64,000 bases of DNA from an uncultured Clostridia bacterium (GTDB lineage Bacteria; Bacillota; Clostridia; UMGS1810): assembly GCA_934463115.1 (NCBI GenBank), contig CAKSIN010000011.1:1-64000 (forward strand). The letters run 5' to 3'. The notes beneath the pieces are model-generated. The model saw only the letters and a list, made by a program, of their open reading frames with translations. It was not told the DNA's origin and did not search any database. Position 1 is the first letter of the stretch. Each line of letters opens with the position of its first letter. The position numbers and the translations under genes were made by a program. This document shows positions 47,949 through 58,535 of the stretch, piece after piece.

Positions 47949-48848
47949 GTACATCAAACCTGTATTTTCAAAAGAAATATTCCGTGCACCCTCAAAGCGG
48001 AGCAGATTATTGCTGCCTACTATCATAATATCGGATTCGTCAAATTCGCCGCGCGGACAATAATAAAGGTATCCGTCCTCGCGGTTGAAGCATGATTCAC
48101 CCGGAATGTCTATGAAATTAACGGAATTACGGAGACAATATGCCGAACCGCTCCCTATTTCATAGTCAACCTTGGTTTTCAGACTGATAATTTTGTTTTC
48201 GTAATCAACTTTGTCCGCATACACAACAAATGACTTCCACTGTGCTTCGCCGCCGACTCCGCCAGGCCAGATACTGACCTGAAAATTAGCGTCTGTTATG
48301 CTGCAATCCGAACCGTAACAAAATTTTGTATTTGTCGGCTGTTCGCCGTTCGGCATACTTTGCGCGCGCAGATGTCCTGTATTCGGATAGCGTGAAATAT
48401 TACTTATAACACCGTTTTCCACAACAAGACCGCCGCAGTCGTCGCCTGCCTTAATCCTGTAGATATTCTTTCTGTCTGTCTTTTCCCAGCCTGTTTTTGA
48501 ATACAACGATGAAACAGTGGCGGAATCGCTGCCTATATATCTCACCTTATATCCGTTTGCCGGCGAATCGTTTTCATCAAACTCAATAGCTTCTTTCACA
48601 AGATATTTACCGTCTCCGATGAACACCGATATGTTTTGGCTTTTATTTTCTCTCAGTTTGCTTCTGACAGCTGTTTTTGCACGGGCAATGGTTTTGAACG
48701 GATGTTCCTTATCACCTGTATTTGCGTCACTGCCGCTTTGCGAAACATAAAAGCTGCTCTGATACGGCTGGGCTTGCACATTAAATGTGCAAACCCCCTG
48801 CAATATTATCAAAAGTACCAATATATAATTTAATACTGTCTTTTTCAT
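47944..48848 (-). pseudogene. right-handed beta-helix protein, N-terminal part (split by the prophage)
   Basis: 301 codons from ATG 48848 (GGAGGAACAGT upstream). Signal peptide (TVLNYILVLLIILQGVCTF), then the SFYVSQSGSDANTGDKEHPF start of secreted beta-helix enzymes (compare the FYISTKSGDDSNDGK of the gene at 51,686), coils, and the border motif ISFENTGLMYTG. As it stands the frame runs 8 codons into the prophage and stops. Joined to 14,578-16,330 it gives 885 residues. The intact protein was probably a secreted polysaccharide lyase or hydrolase. Confidence 0.88.
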
Positions 48849-48865
48849 ACTGTTCCTCCGTAATA

Positions 48866-51673
48866 TCAATTATCCAAAGAATTATACAGCGGTGTCATTT
48901 TTGAAAGGGAATCCCATGCCATAACTTTGCATACCGTATTGTCTTTTGTAACCGTATGCGAAAGAGTGATTCTTCCGTTTTCGGTGTTGGCGGACGCTTC
49001 TTTGGATATTGCCAAATATGCGTCGTATTTTCCGTCAACATATGTGCACAGCAGTACAACAAACTCCTGAGGTGCATCTTTCATATTCGTGTACTCAATA
49101 ACGGCATTGATTTCATCACCGGCTTTTAACGCTCCGCTGTTCGCGCTCAGCTTTATATCGGAAATATAGAATTCCGGAGCAACGGTTCTGAAGGAATAAT
49201 CCGACACGGCAATACTATTTCCGTATGTGTCCTCGAGTCCGCTGTCAAACGAAATTGCATACTCCGTTCCTTTTTCCAGCTCCTGCGCTGCAGAGAGGAC
49301 ATATGTGTAATCGTCTTTCTTTTCAACAGTGCAGGGAATATCATTGCCGCTGCGTTTGAGTCCGATATTTTGCATTGTGCTTTCTTTGATTTTGTTTGAA
49401 AATTCAATTTCAAATTTTGCGCCATTTACGGGCTGTGAATTCCAGCTGCCGCTCTCCGGCAGAATGTTTCTTACCTTTAACCCCTCCACCTTTTCAAGGC
49501 TGATATCATCTATACAATATGTATACTCTTTATCCTTTGCAGTATTGGGAAGATACTGACCGATATATATCATCGTAGGATCTGAGTCTAATGCGCTCAA
49601 ATCCAATTCGGTTTCAAAGTATACCCATTCTCCGTCAAACAAATTTACATTTGCTTTCTGAGTATATTTCGCCCCGGAAACTAAATTTACTGTAATTGTC
49701 GGTGTTATTGTAAAATCAGCGTCAATCGCTTTATATCGGCAACTATACCTATATACGCCTTTTCCGTACTCAATAACTTTTTTTGCAACAATATTCGCTC
49801 TCGGTCTGAATGATTCCCAATAATCAACGCCTGCCGGTTTAATTGTTTGAATGTAATGATTTCCCTCTATATCGCAAAGTCTCGTGTATGTTGTTTTCTG
49901 CTTTTCAAAGAAACTGTCAACATCGTCATCTTCAAAGCTGCCGTTTGTTATTGCCTCAATGGGCAAATCAAAATTCGGAGCGTCGTCGTCCGGTTTTTCC
50001 ATGACCGTGAATGTCAATGTGTAGTCATTTTCGAGTGAGTTTCCCGAAACGGACTTTAATCCGTCCGAAACTGTTACGGTGTATGTTTTGCCGTAATCCT
50101 TATCGAATCCGACCGTTACATCGCCGCCCGAAACGGAGCAGGACGATGAAACAACCGTTTCGCCGCTTTTTACGGTTATTGCATTCAGTGTTTCGGCATC
50201 TATATTCTCGGAGAACGATATAACAACGTCTGTATCTTTTGTAACACCCGAAGAATTATTTTTTACCGTTGTTCCCGTCACACTCATATTCTGTTCGGGC
50301 ATGTCGGCAATCTTTACAAACGACATATCGTCAATAAGCAGAACATAATCCTTTGTGTTGTCATTTGGAGTATACTGTGATATGTATACATCGCTTATCC
50401 CACAATCTGTCCAATCCGATATAGTCACATCAAATTTGCAGGTTGTCCACACTCCGTCAGTTACTGTAACCTTGTATAAGCTGCCGGTATCCAGAATCGC
50501 CGCTTTATTTGCATCATTTACTTTTATTCTTGGGTTTAGCTCATATGTCCCGGAAGCGGATTTATATTTGCACGTATATCTGTATGTGCCGCTGCCGTAT
50601 TCCTTGACCTTTTTCAAAAGCTGTGCGGACTTCGGTCTGAAACAGCTCCAGTAGTTTGCGGTTTCCGCTCTGGTCATCTTTATATAATGATTACTTTCAT
50701 CATCCGCTTCGCGGGTATATGTTGTTCCGTTTGCATCAAAATTGTTTGAAATATTCTCATCTTCAAAACTGCCGTTTGTCACCGTTTCAAGAATACCGTC
50801 CGACTTTGTTGTGAATGTATAGGTGTATTCGGATTCAAGCTCCGCACCGTTTGTTCCCTTTACACTTGTCGGAATTATAATGCTGTAGTGCGTTTCGTAT
50901 TCCATGGCAAAGTTTACCGTAAGCCCGCTCTCATTAACATCAAATGTTGCCGGAATATCTTTGCCGTCTGCCTTTACCTGTATTGCGCCAAGTGTGGTTT
51001 CATCAAGACTCGCCGAAAAGTTCAGCGTAACCTTGCTGCCCGGTTCAACATTTTTGCTGTCGTTTGCCGGAGAAACCGACAATACGGATAATGTTTCCGT
51101 CACCTTTGCAAATGACATATCATCAATAAAAAGAATATAATCCTTGGTATTATCATTCGGTGTATACTGTGATATATATACATTCCCTAATCCCGTTTCA
51201 GACCAATCGGGAATCTCTACATCAAAGATAACGTCTGTCCATTTATCTTCACTTACTGTTACTTTGTACATATTTCCGGTATCTATTATATTCTTATTAC
51301 TTTCATCTTTTAATATTACTCTCGGGTTCAGTTCAAATGTTCCCGACTCGGACTTGTATCGGCATGTATATCTGTATGTGCCGCTGCCGTATTCCTTGAC
51401 CTTTTCCAAAAGCTGTGCAGACTTCGGTCTGAAACAGCTCCAGTAGTTTGCGGTTGCTGCTCTTGTCATTTTTATATAATGATTACTTTCATCATCAGCT
51501 TCACGGGTATATGTTGTTCCGTTTGCGTCAAAATTACTTGAAATATTCTCATCTTCAAAACTGCCGTTTGTCACCGTTTCAAAACTCGGCGCACCCATAA
51601 CCGCTGTCGGCAAAACCTGGCACAGCAGGAGTGCGGTTACAAGCAATGTAACTATAATACTTTTTGATTTCAT
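48866..51673 (-). CDS. secreted protein with three CBM-like modules, Ig-like domains and a C-terminal module
   Basis: 935 residues with a signal peptide (IIVTLLVTALLLCQVLPTAV). Three ~155-residue beta-sandwich-like modules start GSFEDENIS..FDANGTTYTR and end YILFIDDMSFAKV (about residues 33-190, 296-455, 572-735). Each is followed by a Big_5/SbsA-like Ig domain (SVSPANDSKNVEPGSKVTLN). Modules 1 and 2 are nearly identical. The last 100 residues (FYISDIKLSANSGALKAGDE ... WDSLSKMTPL) form another module also present at the end of the 60,294 gene. No catalytic domain is seen, so it may be a glycan-binding surface protein. Confidence 0.72.
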   Translation of the reverse strand: MKSKSIIVTLLVTALLLCQVLPTAVMGAPSFETVTNGSFEDENISSNFDANGTTYTREADDESNHYIKMTRAATANYWSCFRPKSAQLLEKVKEYGSGTYRYTCRYKSESGTFELNPRVILKDESNKNIIDTGNMYKVTVSEDKWTDVIFDVEIPDWSETGLGNVYISQYTPNDNTKDYILFIDDMSFAKVTETLSVLSVSPANDSKNVEPGSKVTLNFSASLDETTLGAIQVKADGKDIPATFDVNESGLTVNFAMEYETHYSIIIPTSVKGTNGAELESEYTYTFTTKSDGILETVTNGSFEDENISNNFDANGTTYTREADDESNHYIKMTRAETANYWSCFRPKSAQLLKKVKEYGSGTYRYTCKYKSASGTYELNPRIKVNDANKAAILDTGSLYKVTVTDGVWTTCKFDVTISDWTDCGISDVYISQYTPNDNTKDYVLLIDDMSFVKIADMPEQNMSVTGTTVKNNSSGVTKDTDVVISFSENIDAETLNAITVKSGETVVSSSCSVSGGDVTVGFDKDYGKTYTVTVSDGLKSVSGNSLENDYTLTFTVMEKPDDDAPNFDLPIEAITNGSFEDDDVDSFFEKQKTTYTRLCDIEGNHYIQTIKPAGVDYWESFRPRANIVAKKVIEYGKGVYRYSCRYKAIDADFTITPTITVNLVSGAKYTQKANVNLFDGEWVYFETELDLSALDSDPTMIYIGQYLPNTAKDKEYTYCIDDISLEKVEGLKVRNILPESGSWNSQPVNGAKFEIEFSNKIKESTMQNIGLKRSGNDIPCTVEKKDDYTYVLSAAQELEKGTEYAISFDSGLEDTYGNSIAVSDYSFRTVAPEFYISDIKLSANSGALKAGDEINAVIEYTNMKDAPQEFVVLLCTYVDGKYDAYLAISKEASANTENGRITLSHTVTKDNTVCKVMAWDSLSKMTPLYNSLDN
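50580..50790 (-). repeat. intragenic DNA repeat, copy 2 of two
   Basis: About 210 bp that differs only by scattered substitutions from 51,364-51,574. It encodes the end of module 2's start region (AQLLKKVKEYGSGTYRYTCK) and matches module 1. Recent duplication or gene conversion within the gene. Confidence 0.75.
51364..51574 (-). repeat. intragenic DNA repeat, copy 1 of two
   Basis: Direct repeat of 50,580-50,790. Recombination between the two copies would delete one module and one Ig domain in frame (period about 784 bp is only an estimate from the visible boundaries). Confidence 0.75.
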
Positions 51674-51685
51674 TGTAAATCCTCC

Positions 51686-54600
51686 TTAATATCCAATGTA
51701 CAAATCGGTAATTTCGCCGGCAATATACTCATCTTTTCCGGCGCCGCCGTATGCACACAGACCGACTGTGAAATTACTTCCGTTATCAAAGGGTTCTTCT
51801 TTAACCATACTCCACCCTGTCTCTGACATAATATAACCGTATATCTTATTTCCGGACTTGTATAGTGCAAAATAGTAAGGCGTAATCGTGCCCTGCTTGG
51901 TTGCAGAAATATAACCGCTGTTCGGCTTTTCGGCATTTCTCCACACTGCTTGAGACGCTCCGTTAGCTCTGCCTCGGATATTAAAGTTATACGCATCTGC
52001 CGTATCTCCGGCACGCATCATCAGTCCGACACTCGCATCGGATGACGAAGTTGCATTTACAATGTCAATCTTGCCGACAATAACGGCTTCTTCACCCAAT
52101 ACCGTGTTTTTAAACTCCGCATATGTTGCCTGGTCGGCACTGTTCCAGATATTCTTACCGTTCGACTTGATTATAATGCCTTTGTCGGAATTTTCAACAT
52201 TTCCGTCGGCGTCATAATTCTTAACGTCAAAATCATCGGCAGAAGTAACCTTTTTGTCCGCCACAAAGAATGTGCGGTCTATCTGTCTTATAAGTCCATC
52301 ATAAAGAAATTCAAATTTGATATTTGTTATACCGGTCTTAAGTCCCTCTATATGAATTGCATTTCCGTCGTTTGAAGTAACTCTGCACAAATCGGGTTTT
52401 TCAATTGTAACACTTACATCAAGGTCTTTGAAATCAGCCTCTTTGCCGTTTACATATATTCCGTTGAGCACAAGTTCATTATCGGATTTTGTCAATACAT
52501 ACATCTTGTTGTTTAAGTATGTTCTGTTCAAATCAGACTCCAGAGCCTGGGTGTTGATAGTTTTTGTTACACGGCCATTCGGTGTATCCAGCAAAATATT
52601 TATTTTCATTGCACCGTTTCCGTTGACTTTGATTTTTCCCTTGTTTGTCAATGTTCCGAGCTCTTTATCATCTGTTCTGAAATAAATATCTCTTTCATTT
52701 CCTTTGATGTACTGCCCGTATTTTGTAACAAGAAGTGTTTCGTCGGACAAATCGTACACATCGTCACCGGTTAATACTCCGTTGTCAACTTTTCCGTTGT
52801 GTCTTATTTCAACGACCTCATCATCGACTATAACGTACATCTTCTTTGACGCGCTTTTTCCGTTTTTGGTAACGGAAACGGTTATCTCCGACACACCTTC
52901 GCCTTTGGCAGTCACAGTGCCGTCCGCGGAAACCTCCGCAACATTCGGATCGGAAGACGTATAAACCATATCGGCGCCGGTAAGGTCAACATACTTTGTG
53001 TTTTCGCCCTTTCCCGTTACCTCAAGTTTTGTCTTTTCACCGTTTTTCATATTGATGTTTGCCTCACCGGAATGGGTTTTATCGGTTTTTACAAATATTG
53101 TCTTAAGGCTGCTGTCTCCGGCATCGCGTTTAAAGTCCTTGAGCAGCCCCATCTGTTCATAGTCAATATCTTCAAATCCCTGGATATATGACGGCGAATC
53201 GTAGCGGAGTCTGTAATCGTATTCCTCCGGTGCAACAAACTTCGGATCCGAAATGAGCGTATGCCTGTCGTAGCTTTCATTGTCGAGTTCTCTCCACTCT
53301 TTAAAATTGGTAGCTCCGTTCACTCCGTTGATTGTATAATTTTCTTCGCCCTCTGTACCCTCGTTGTAATATATGTTGTAATCGCAGTATCCTATCTTAT
53401 GGAATGTCCAATTTGATACACCCATATATCTCGGGCCGCTGTTATAACAAATATTTCCATACCATTTTTCGTCACGGCTCGAATATACCATAGTAGAAGT
53501 TGTGAAACCGCTTAAACCTGTAAAAACACCGTCAGTTTTATCAACTACACCCGAAAGGTATGTAAACGTATCCGAAACATAGCAGTCGGCGGCAATGTTG
53601 TTATGCGTGATACTGTTGTCACCCTTTGTAACATATACACCGCGAAGTTCTCCGCCCTTGTAATAATCGGGGTATGTGGTCGGATCCTGTATATGCCATA
53701 CAATATTGTTGTAAATATCTGCGTTGCGGCTCATGTCGTCAATATACAACGCATAGCTGTATTCCAGAGCTGCATAAGTATCATGAATACTGTTGTCGTG
53801 TACCTTGTTATATGCGCATTTACCGGTGTATATAGCTCCGGAATCCTGCCTCCACCTGTTTGTGGAATAAACATCATTATAGGCTATCTCGTTGCACTTT
53901 CCGGTAACCATATATTTTTCTATTTCTTCACGCGTATACTTGTGTCCGTCTGCCCAGTATGTGGGGAGTGAATACTCGGATGCTGCAATGAGTGTTCCGG
54001 AACCATCCATATCATGAATAACATTGTGGTTAAACCTATTATATCCGCTGTCCCATGTCATTATTGTTCCAACACCCTTATTGATCTGACCTGTATCGTA
54101 CATATGGTTGTTAATAATATCGTTTCTGCAAACGGCGGGAACGTATCTCTTATCGTCCTGCATCTTAACGGCAGCAGAGCCGACATTATAAATGCTGTTG
54201 CCGTATGCAAGGTTGTCAACGGCATAGTTATACATATCAATACCGCTCTCGCCGATGCAATTCATCTTGCAGTTTAAAACGCTGATGTTCCTTCCGTTTG
54301 TTATGCGAACGGCAGACTGATATTGGTCTGTATACATCATATGCAATCCGTCCAAAGTGATATTTTTAGTCGCGTGCGCCTTCATATCCGATGTTGTATA
54401 TGTAAGTATTGAACCAAACTGACCTACTTTATATTTAATTTCATTTTTATAATCATCAAATGTAAATATAGCGGATAATTTTTCGTCCGGCAAGTATATG
54501 TTTGACTCATCAAACTCACCTCTCGGCCAGTAATACAGCATACCGGTGTCTCTGTCAAGATAAAACTCTCCCGGAGCGTCCAGCAAATCAAAGCTGTTCC

Positions 54601-55921
54601 TTACAAAATATGCCGTTCCCGTTCCGAATACATAGTCGCTATATCCACTCGTAACGGTTAATGCCCTGTTGGTGTAATCTATGTCCTTAACATCGTGAAT
54701 GAATGTATTCCAATACCAATGCCCTTCCGGACCGCCCGACCACCTTAACAGTGTGATATCGTCTTTCATTGTAATCTTCGGAAAATCCTCATCGAAACGA
54801 AAACTAAGTGCACTCGGTGAATTGTCCGTGGGACTTGTATACGCTATGGCATAGGCATACTTACCCTCGTTCGGCCAACGCGCTTCAACTGCCATGGTCT
54901 CGCCTTCGTACAGTGTTGAAAACGTTTTGTCACCGACATTTACACAATAAATATTATCATTGTACTTTTTCCAGCCGGAAATCGGAGTTGCACCTATTAT
55001 CTCGGCTTTTTCGTCGTTATAATTTCTGTAAATAACATTGTGCCAGTTGTTTCCCGAATCCTTGGAGGTGAAATTAATCGCCTTGTCGAGAATATACTTT
55101 CCGCCCTCAACGTACACGATAATATCTCTGTCCATTTCCTTTGCGGTGTATTTTCTGACAATCTCTTTTGCCCTGTCAAATGTCTTAACCGGACCTGTTT
55201 TACCCTTTGCGGACGAGCTGTCGCATTTACCGTCGTTTGAATCGTCTCCGCTTTTTGTCGATATGTAAAAACATATCGGTTCGGCGGTGTTTTTGTAATT
55301 ATCGCATATTTTGTTAAGAAGTGATTTATTCTTTGCGGCGCTGTATGCCGAATCGCCTATCAGAACAAGCTCCTTGTAAGAAGAAACCTTTTTCCCGAGC
55401 AGCTTTTCCACGGTGTCGTCGCTTAAGTATATTTCATCACCTATTTTTTGTGCTTCGTGCTTGCAGAGAAGTTCCTTTCCGTTCAGAACTATATAGGGCT
55501 TGTTAAAAAATGCCTTTATACTCTTGTTATCCAAAGATATTTCGACATAATCGTAATAGTCGTTTTCGTTTATTTCATATTCATATATTCTCTGCAAACT
55601 TTTGGCAGGAATCATAATTGCGTCTTTGGACACAAACGGTTTGATGTTTTCGTCCTCGTAGCTTATTTTCCTGCGTGCATTTCTGTGTATCATTTCATTG
55701 TCTTTGGTAGACATAATCACATAATCATACACACTCTTTTCAAATGAGGTAAGGCCGTCGAGATTTATTTCCTTTTCATATATGATTTTTGTAAAATCAG
55801 ACATCTGGTTATAATACTTCTCCTCACCGTTTGAAGGAGCAGCACCGGCTGTAATGCAATTTGCAAGAATAGTGAATATGGTAATTCCGACAATGTGTAA
55901 CCTTTTTAATCTGTTCATCAT
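51686..55921 (-). CDS. large secreted beta-helix protein, putative polysaccharide lyase/hydrolase
   Basis: 1411 residues from ATG 55921 (GAGGAATAGAGCT upstream; a TTG at 55936 is less likely). Signal peptide (LHIVGITIFTILANCITAGA). Residues ~60-200 resemble a copper-amine-oxidase-like N-terminal domain (VSKDAIMIPAKSLQRIYEYE, FFNKPYIVLNGKE). A parallel beta-helix follows (ITLDGLHMMYTDQYQSAVRI, ISVLNCKMNCIGESGIDMYN), then a BIG2 Ig domain (VYTSSDPNVAEVSADGTVTA) and a C-terminal LamG-like domain (EAVIVGKIDIVNATSSSDAS). It is the likely paralogue of the interrupted gene. Confidence 0.8.
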   Translation of the reverse strand: MMNRLKRLHIVGITIFTILANCITAGAAPSNGEEKYYNQMSDFTKIIYEKEINLDGLTSFEKSVYDYVIMSTKDNEMIHRNARRKISYEDENIKPFVSKDAIMIPAKSLQRIYEYEINENDYYDYVEISLDNKSIKAFFNKPYIVLNGKELLCKHEAQKIGDEIYLSDDTVEKLLGKKVSSYKELVLIGDSAYSAAKNKSLLNKICDNYKNTAEPICFYISTKSGDDSNDGKCDSSSAKGKTGPVKTFDRAKEIVRKYTAKEMDRDIIVYVEGGKYILDKAINFTSKDSGNNWHNVIYRNYNDEKAEIIGATPISGWKKYNDNIYCVNVGDKTFSTLYEGETMAVEARWPNEGKYAYAIAYTSPTDNSPSALSFRFDEDFPKITMKDDITLLRWSGGPEGHWYWNTFIHDVKDIDYTNRALTVTSGYSDYVFGTGTAYFVRNSFDLLDAPGEFYLDRDTGMLYYWPRGEFDESNIYLPDEKLSAIFTFDDYKNEIKYKVGQFGSILTYTTSDMKAHATKNITLDGLHMMYTDQYQSAVRITNGRNISVLNCKMNCIGESGIDMYNYAVDNLAYGNSIYNVGSAAVKMQDDKRYVPAVCRNDIINNHMYDTGQINKGVGTIMTWDSGYNRFNHNVIHDMDGSGTLIAASEYSLPTYWADGHKYTREEIEKYMVTGKCNEIAYNDVYSTNRWRQDSGAIYTGKCAYNKVHDNSIHDTYAALEYSYALYIDDMSRNADIYNNIVWHIQDPTTYPDYYKGGELRGVYVTKGDNSITHNNIAADCYVSDTFTYLSGVVDKTDGVFTGLSGFTTSTMVYSSRDEKWYGNICYNSGPRYMGVSNWTFHKIGYCDYNIYYNEGTEGEENYTINGVNGATNFKEWRELDNESYDRHTLISDPKFVAPEEYDYRLRYDSPSYIQGFEDIDYEQMGLLKDFKRDAGDSSLKTIFVKTDKTHSGEANINMKNGEKTKLEVTGKGENTKYVDLTGADMVYTSSDPNVAEVSADGTVTAKGEGVSEITVSVTKNGKSASKKMYVIVDDEVVEIRHNGKVDNGVLTGDDVYDLSDETLLVTKYGQYIKGNERDIYFRTDDKELGTLTNKGKIKVNGNGAMKINILLDTPNGRVTKTINTQALESDLNRTYLNNKMYVLTKSDNELVLNGIYVNGKEADFKDLDVSVTIEKPDLCRVTSNDGNAIHIEGLKTGITNIKFEFLYDGLIRQIDRTFFVADKKVTSADDFDVKNYDADGNVENSDKGIIIKSNGKNIWNSADQATYAEFKNTVLGEEAVIVGKIDIVNATSSSDASVGLMMRAGDTADAYNFNIRGRANGASQAVWRNAEKPNSGYISATKQGTITPYYFALYKSGNKIYGYIMSETGWSMVKEEPFDNGSNFTVGLCAYGGAGKDEYIAGEITDLYIGY

Positions 55922-55925
55922 AGCT

Positions 55926-58535
55926 CTATTCCTCAATTATATAAATATTTTTGGCAACACCGTAGCTTGAATGTACAAATATCCTGCTGGCTCCGTTACC
56001 GTATTCAAAGAATGGTTTCAAATCCGATATTCCGCAGAGTTTTATATTATCTCTGCCGTCAATGCTGTAATATTTTGTGGTGGCATTGACTGTTACAAAA
56101 TTAAAGTCACTGAATTGTGCATTGCTCATATCCGTGTTTTCATCGAGTACAAAACGCAGTATATTGTCATCAATTGAATACAATCTGCCGTACATAAAGC
56201 ACTTTCGCGATGCCGGGCTCTGCAAATCGGTGTCGAAGAACGGATTTTTCGCCATACCGTTTTTGCGGCTCCAGCAGACCTCCGGTTTGATTTTTATCTC
56301 GTTTTTGCTGTTGCAGTTAAACTGGATATAATCGCCGACATTTATATCTCTTACAAGTTCTTCGTCCTTGCAGGTAACGCTTATCTTTGTACCGTTGAGT
56401 TCAACCTCCAGTCTGTCGGCGTCCTCGCCGCTTGCGTCCACCGTCTTTCCGTGTGCCGATACCATTCCGAATTTTGACTGAGCGCTCAGCTGTACACAAT
56501 CCGTATAGTCGCCGTATATCAGAATAACCGATGTGTTTTTGGAATATTCATCTGCCGAATATGCCTCGCATGTAAAAAATTTGTCAAGGCATATCTCCGT
56601 TACATCCACAGCGGTATACAGCTCCTCGTCGGTCGACGCGCTTGTCGGAACGATAAAGAACACTGTTTTGGTGTCGTACGGTATCTTTCCGCCGAACACC
56701 GAGCCGCCGCCCGTGTAACGACGCACACTGTCCATCTGCTTTGTGTACGTTTTGTGCAGGGAATTGGCATTTTCTCCGCTGCCCAAATCACATGTGTCAA
56801 TCTTGCATATATTGTCCGAACCGTCGAGTTTAAAGCGGAAAACCTGTCTTTCATTCAGTTTATTCATGATATCCGCAGCTTCGCTGAACTTTTTCTCATC
56901 GATAACTACTTTTTTCGACAAATCATAAACCTTTGATGTGTTGTCGGGCAGCACAAGCTTTGCGGAAACATCGTCGAGTCCCGAAGATTTCACCGCAAGC
57001 AGATAACCGATTTGATAATCGGAGGCGTCACCCTGCATAATGCCTACCACATAGCCGTGATAGTCGATATATGCCGTTACGCTCTGGGTGTCAAAAAGGC
57101 TTGACGCTTTTTTAATCACCGAATCCAACGCGTCATACTGCACATCCTGTATGGCAATTTTTTTGTTTCCGACGCGTGATAATACTCCCGACACGCTTTG
57201 TCTGTGTATAATTATCTCGGTTAAAGACTTTGACTTGTCCTGTCTTATTGAAAGAACGTCACCCGTCTCTATATCGGAAATATTCGCCGATGAGCCGTCG
57301 GACATTCTGCATACGATATCGCCGCCGTCGGGGATTTCAATCAGATTCCTTTTGTCAGCCAAATCGCCGATTGTTATTGTGTTTCCGCCGCTCACTTTGC
57401 CGGCGACACATGTTTGCTCATCTTCGATAAACGCAACATCATATCTGCCGTTGCCGTTGTTATCTATCAGGCGGATATTGCCGTAATCTATATCAAACAT
57501 ATCGTCTGTAAATGACGAAACAGCCTTGTTATTGTATATCACGGTATAAGCGTTATCCAAAAGAGCCGTCTTTTTGCTGTTGTTGTAATAATAAGTCAGA
57601 CTGTTTTTGCTCTTGCCGAGAAAATCTTCGGACTCAATATTAACCACACTGTTTGAGGACGGAACAACGCACAATAGCTCATCATCCGAATTTTTTCCGT
57701 TTGAAACATAATATTCAACGTTCATTCCGAGGTATGTATTGAACCTGTTGTCCGAACTCTTTATTCTGCGTGTGCCGAAGGTGTAGCTGTTGTCCGCCAT
57801 GGTGTAGGGCACGTCAAAAGAGGTGTATTGATTCGAGGTCATTACATCCGTGTACTTTTCCATATCCCAAAAAACACTCATAACGGTATCGTTTTTCGAT
57901 ATATAATAATCTTCTCTTTCGGTAAACTCCGTCATAACGCATTTTGCTTCGAGCGCATTGTACAATACGATGCAAAGCATGCCGTTGTCAATCGGCGCAT
58001 TGAGAGCGGTATTTTTCAGGATACCGAGTCCGCTCTTTTTTGCGGCTGCAAGCAAGCCTGCCTGCATGGTATCGTAACCGCCGATAATGGGCTCGTATCC
58101 CATACCGTACAGCAAAACTTTCAGCACCTGCTCATATGTTGCATAGCTGTCGGGCGAGAACATACCGTTTCCCGTTCCGTTCATAAGTTTGTTTGCCGTT
58201 ACAGTTTCTATCTCTTTGAATGCCCAGTACTCGGTATTTATATCGGCATATGTCTCCGTGGCAGGCGATACAATCGGAAAATTGAACAGCCTGGAGACGG
58301 AATATGCCAGTTCGGCTCTTGTAACATTATTGCCGCTGTGCTGTCCGCCGTCAAGATAGTCGGCTGTAATGCCGAGCTGCGTAAGCACTTCGTATGCGTT
58401 ATTATCATAACTTTCCTGATATGTTTTTTCGACAGAAACCGAATCATCGGTCTCTGTCTGCGCGAAAGCCGCATTGCAGGACAAAACAGTCAACGCCAAA
58501 AGCGCCGATGTAAATTTTATCATAATATTTCTCAT
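55926..58535 (-). CDS. SLH-domain surface protein with N-terminal SLH repeats
   Basis: 869 residues. Signal peptide (FTSALLALTVLSCNAAFAQ), then two to three SLH repeats in residues 30-190 (NNVTRAELAYSVSRLFNFP, YADINTEYWAFKEIETVTAN, GMFSPDSYATYEQVLKVLLY). The remaining 680 residues are beta-rich (VYNNKAVSSFTDDMFDIDYG, NGNGRYDVAFIEDE) without a catalytic motif I know. It should be bound noncovalently to the cell wall through SLH. ATGA overlap with the next upstream gene (58,532 stop), so both are translated together. Confidence 0.8.
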   Translation of the reverse strand: MRNIMIKFTSALLALTVLSCNAAFAQTETDDSVSVEKTYQESYDNNAYEVLTQLGITADYLDGGQHSGNNVTRAELAYSVSRLFNFPIVSPATETYADINTEYWAFKEIETVTANKLMNGTGNGMFSPDSYATYEQVLKVLLYGMGYEPIIGGYDTMQAGLLAAAKKSGLGILKNTALNAPIDNGMLCIVLYNALEAKCVMTEFTEREDYYISKNDTVMSVFWDMEKYTDVMTSNQYTSFDVPYTMADNSYTFGTRRIKSSDNRFNTYLGMNVEYYVSNGKNSDDELLCVVPSSNSVVNIESEDFLGKSKNSLTYYYNNSKKTALLDNAYTVIYNNKAVSSFTDDMFDIDYGNIRLIDNNGNGRYDVAFIEDEQTCVAGKVSGGNTITIGDLADKRNLIEIPDGGDIVCRMSDGSSANISDIETGDVLSIRQDKSKSLTEIIIHRQSVSGVLSRVGNKKIAIQDVQYDALDSVIKKASSLFDTQSVTAYIDYHGYVVGIMQGDASDYQIGYLLAVKSSGLDDVSAKLVLPDNTSKVYDLSKKVVIDEKKFSEAADIMNKLNERQVFRFKLDGSDNICKIDTCDLGSGENANSLHKTYTKQMDSVRRYTGGGSVFGGKIPYDTKTVFFIVPTSASTDEELYTAVDVTEICLDKFFTCEAYSADEYSKNTSVILIYGDYTDCVQLSAQSKFGMVSAHGKTVDASGEDADRLEVELNGTKISVTCKDEELVRDINVGDYIQFNCNSKNEIKIKPEVCWSRKNGMAKNPFFDTDLQSPASRKCFMYGRLYSIDDNILRFVLDENTDMSNAQFSDFNFVTVNATTKYYSIDGRDNIKLCGISDLKPFFEYGNGASRIFVHSSYGVAKNIYIIEE

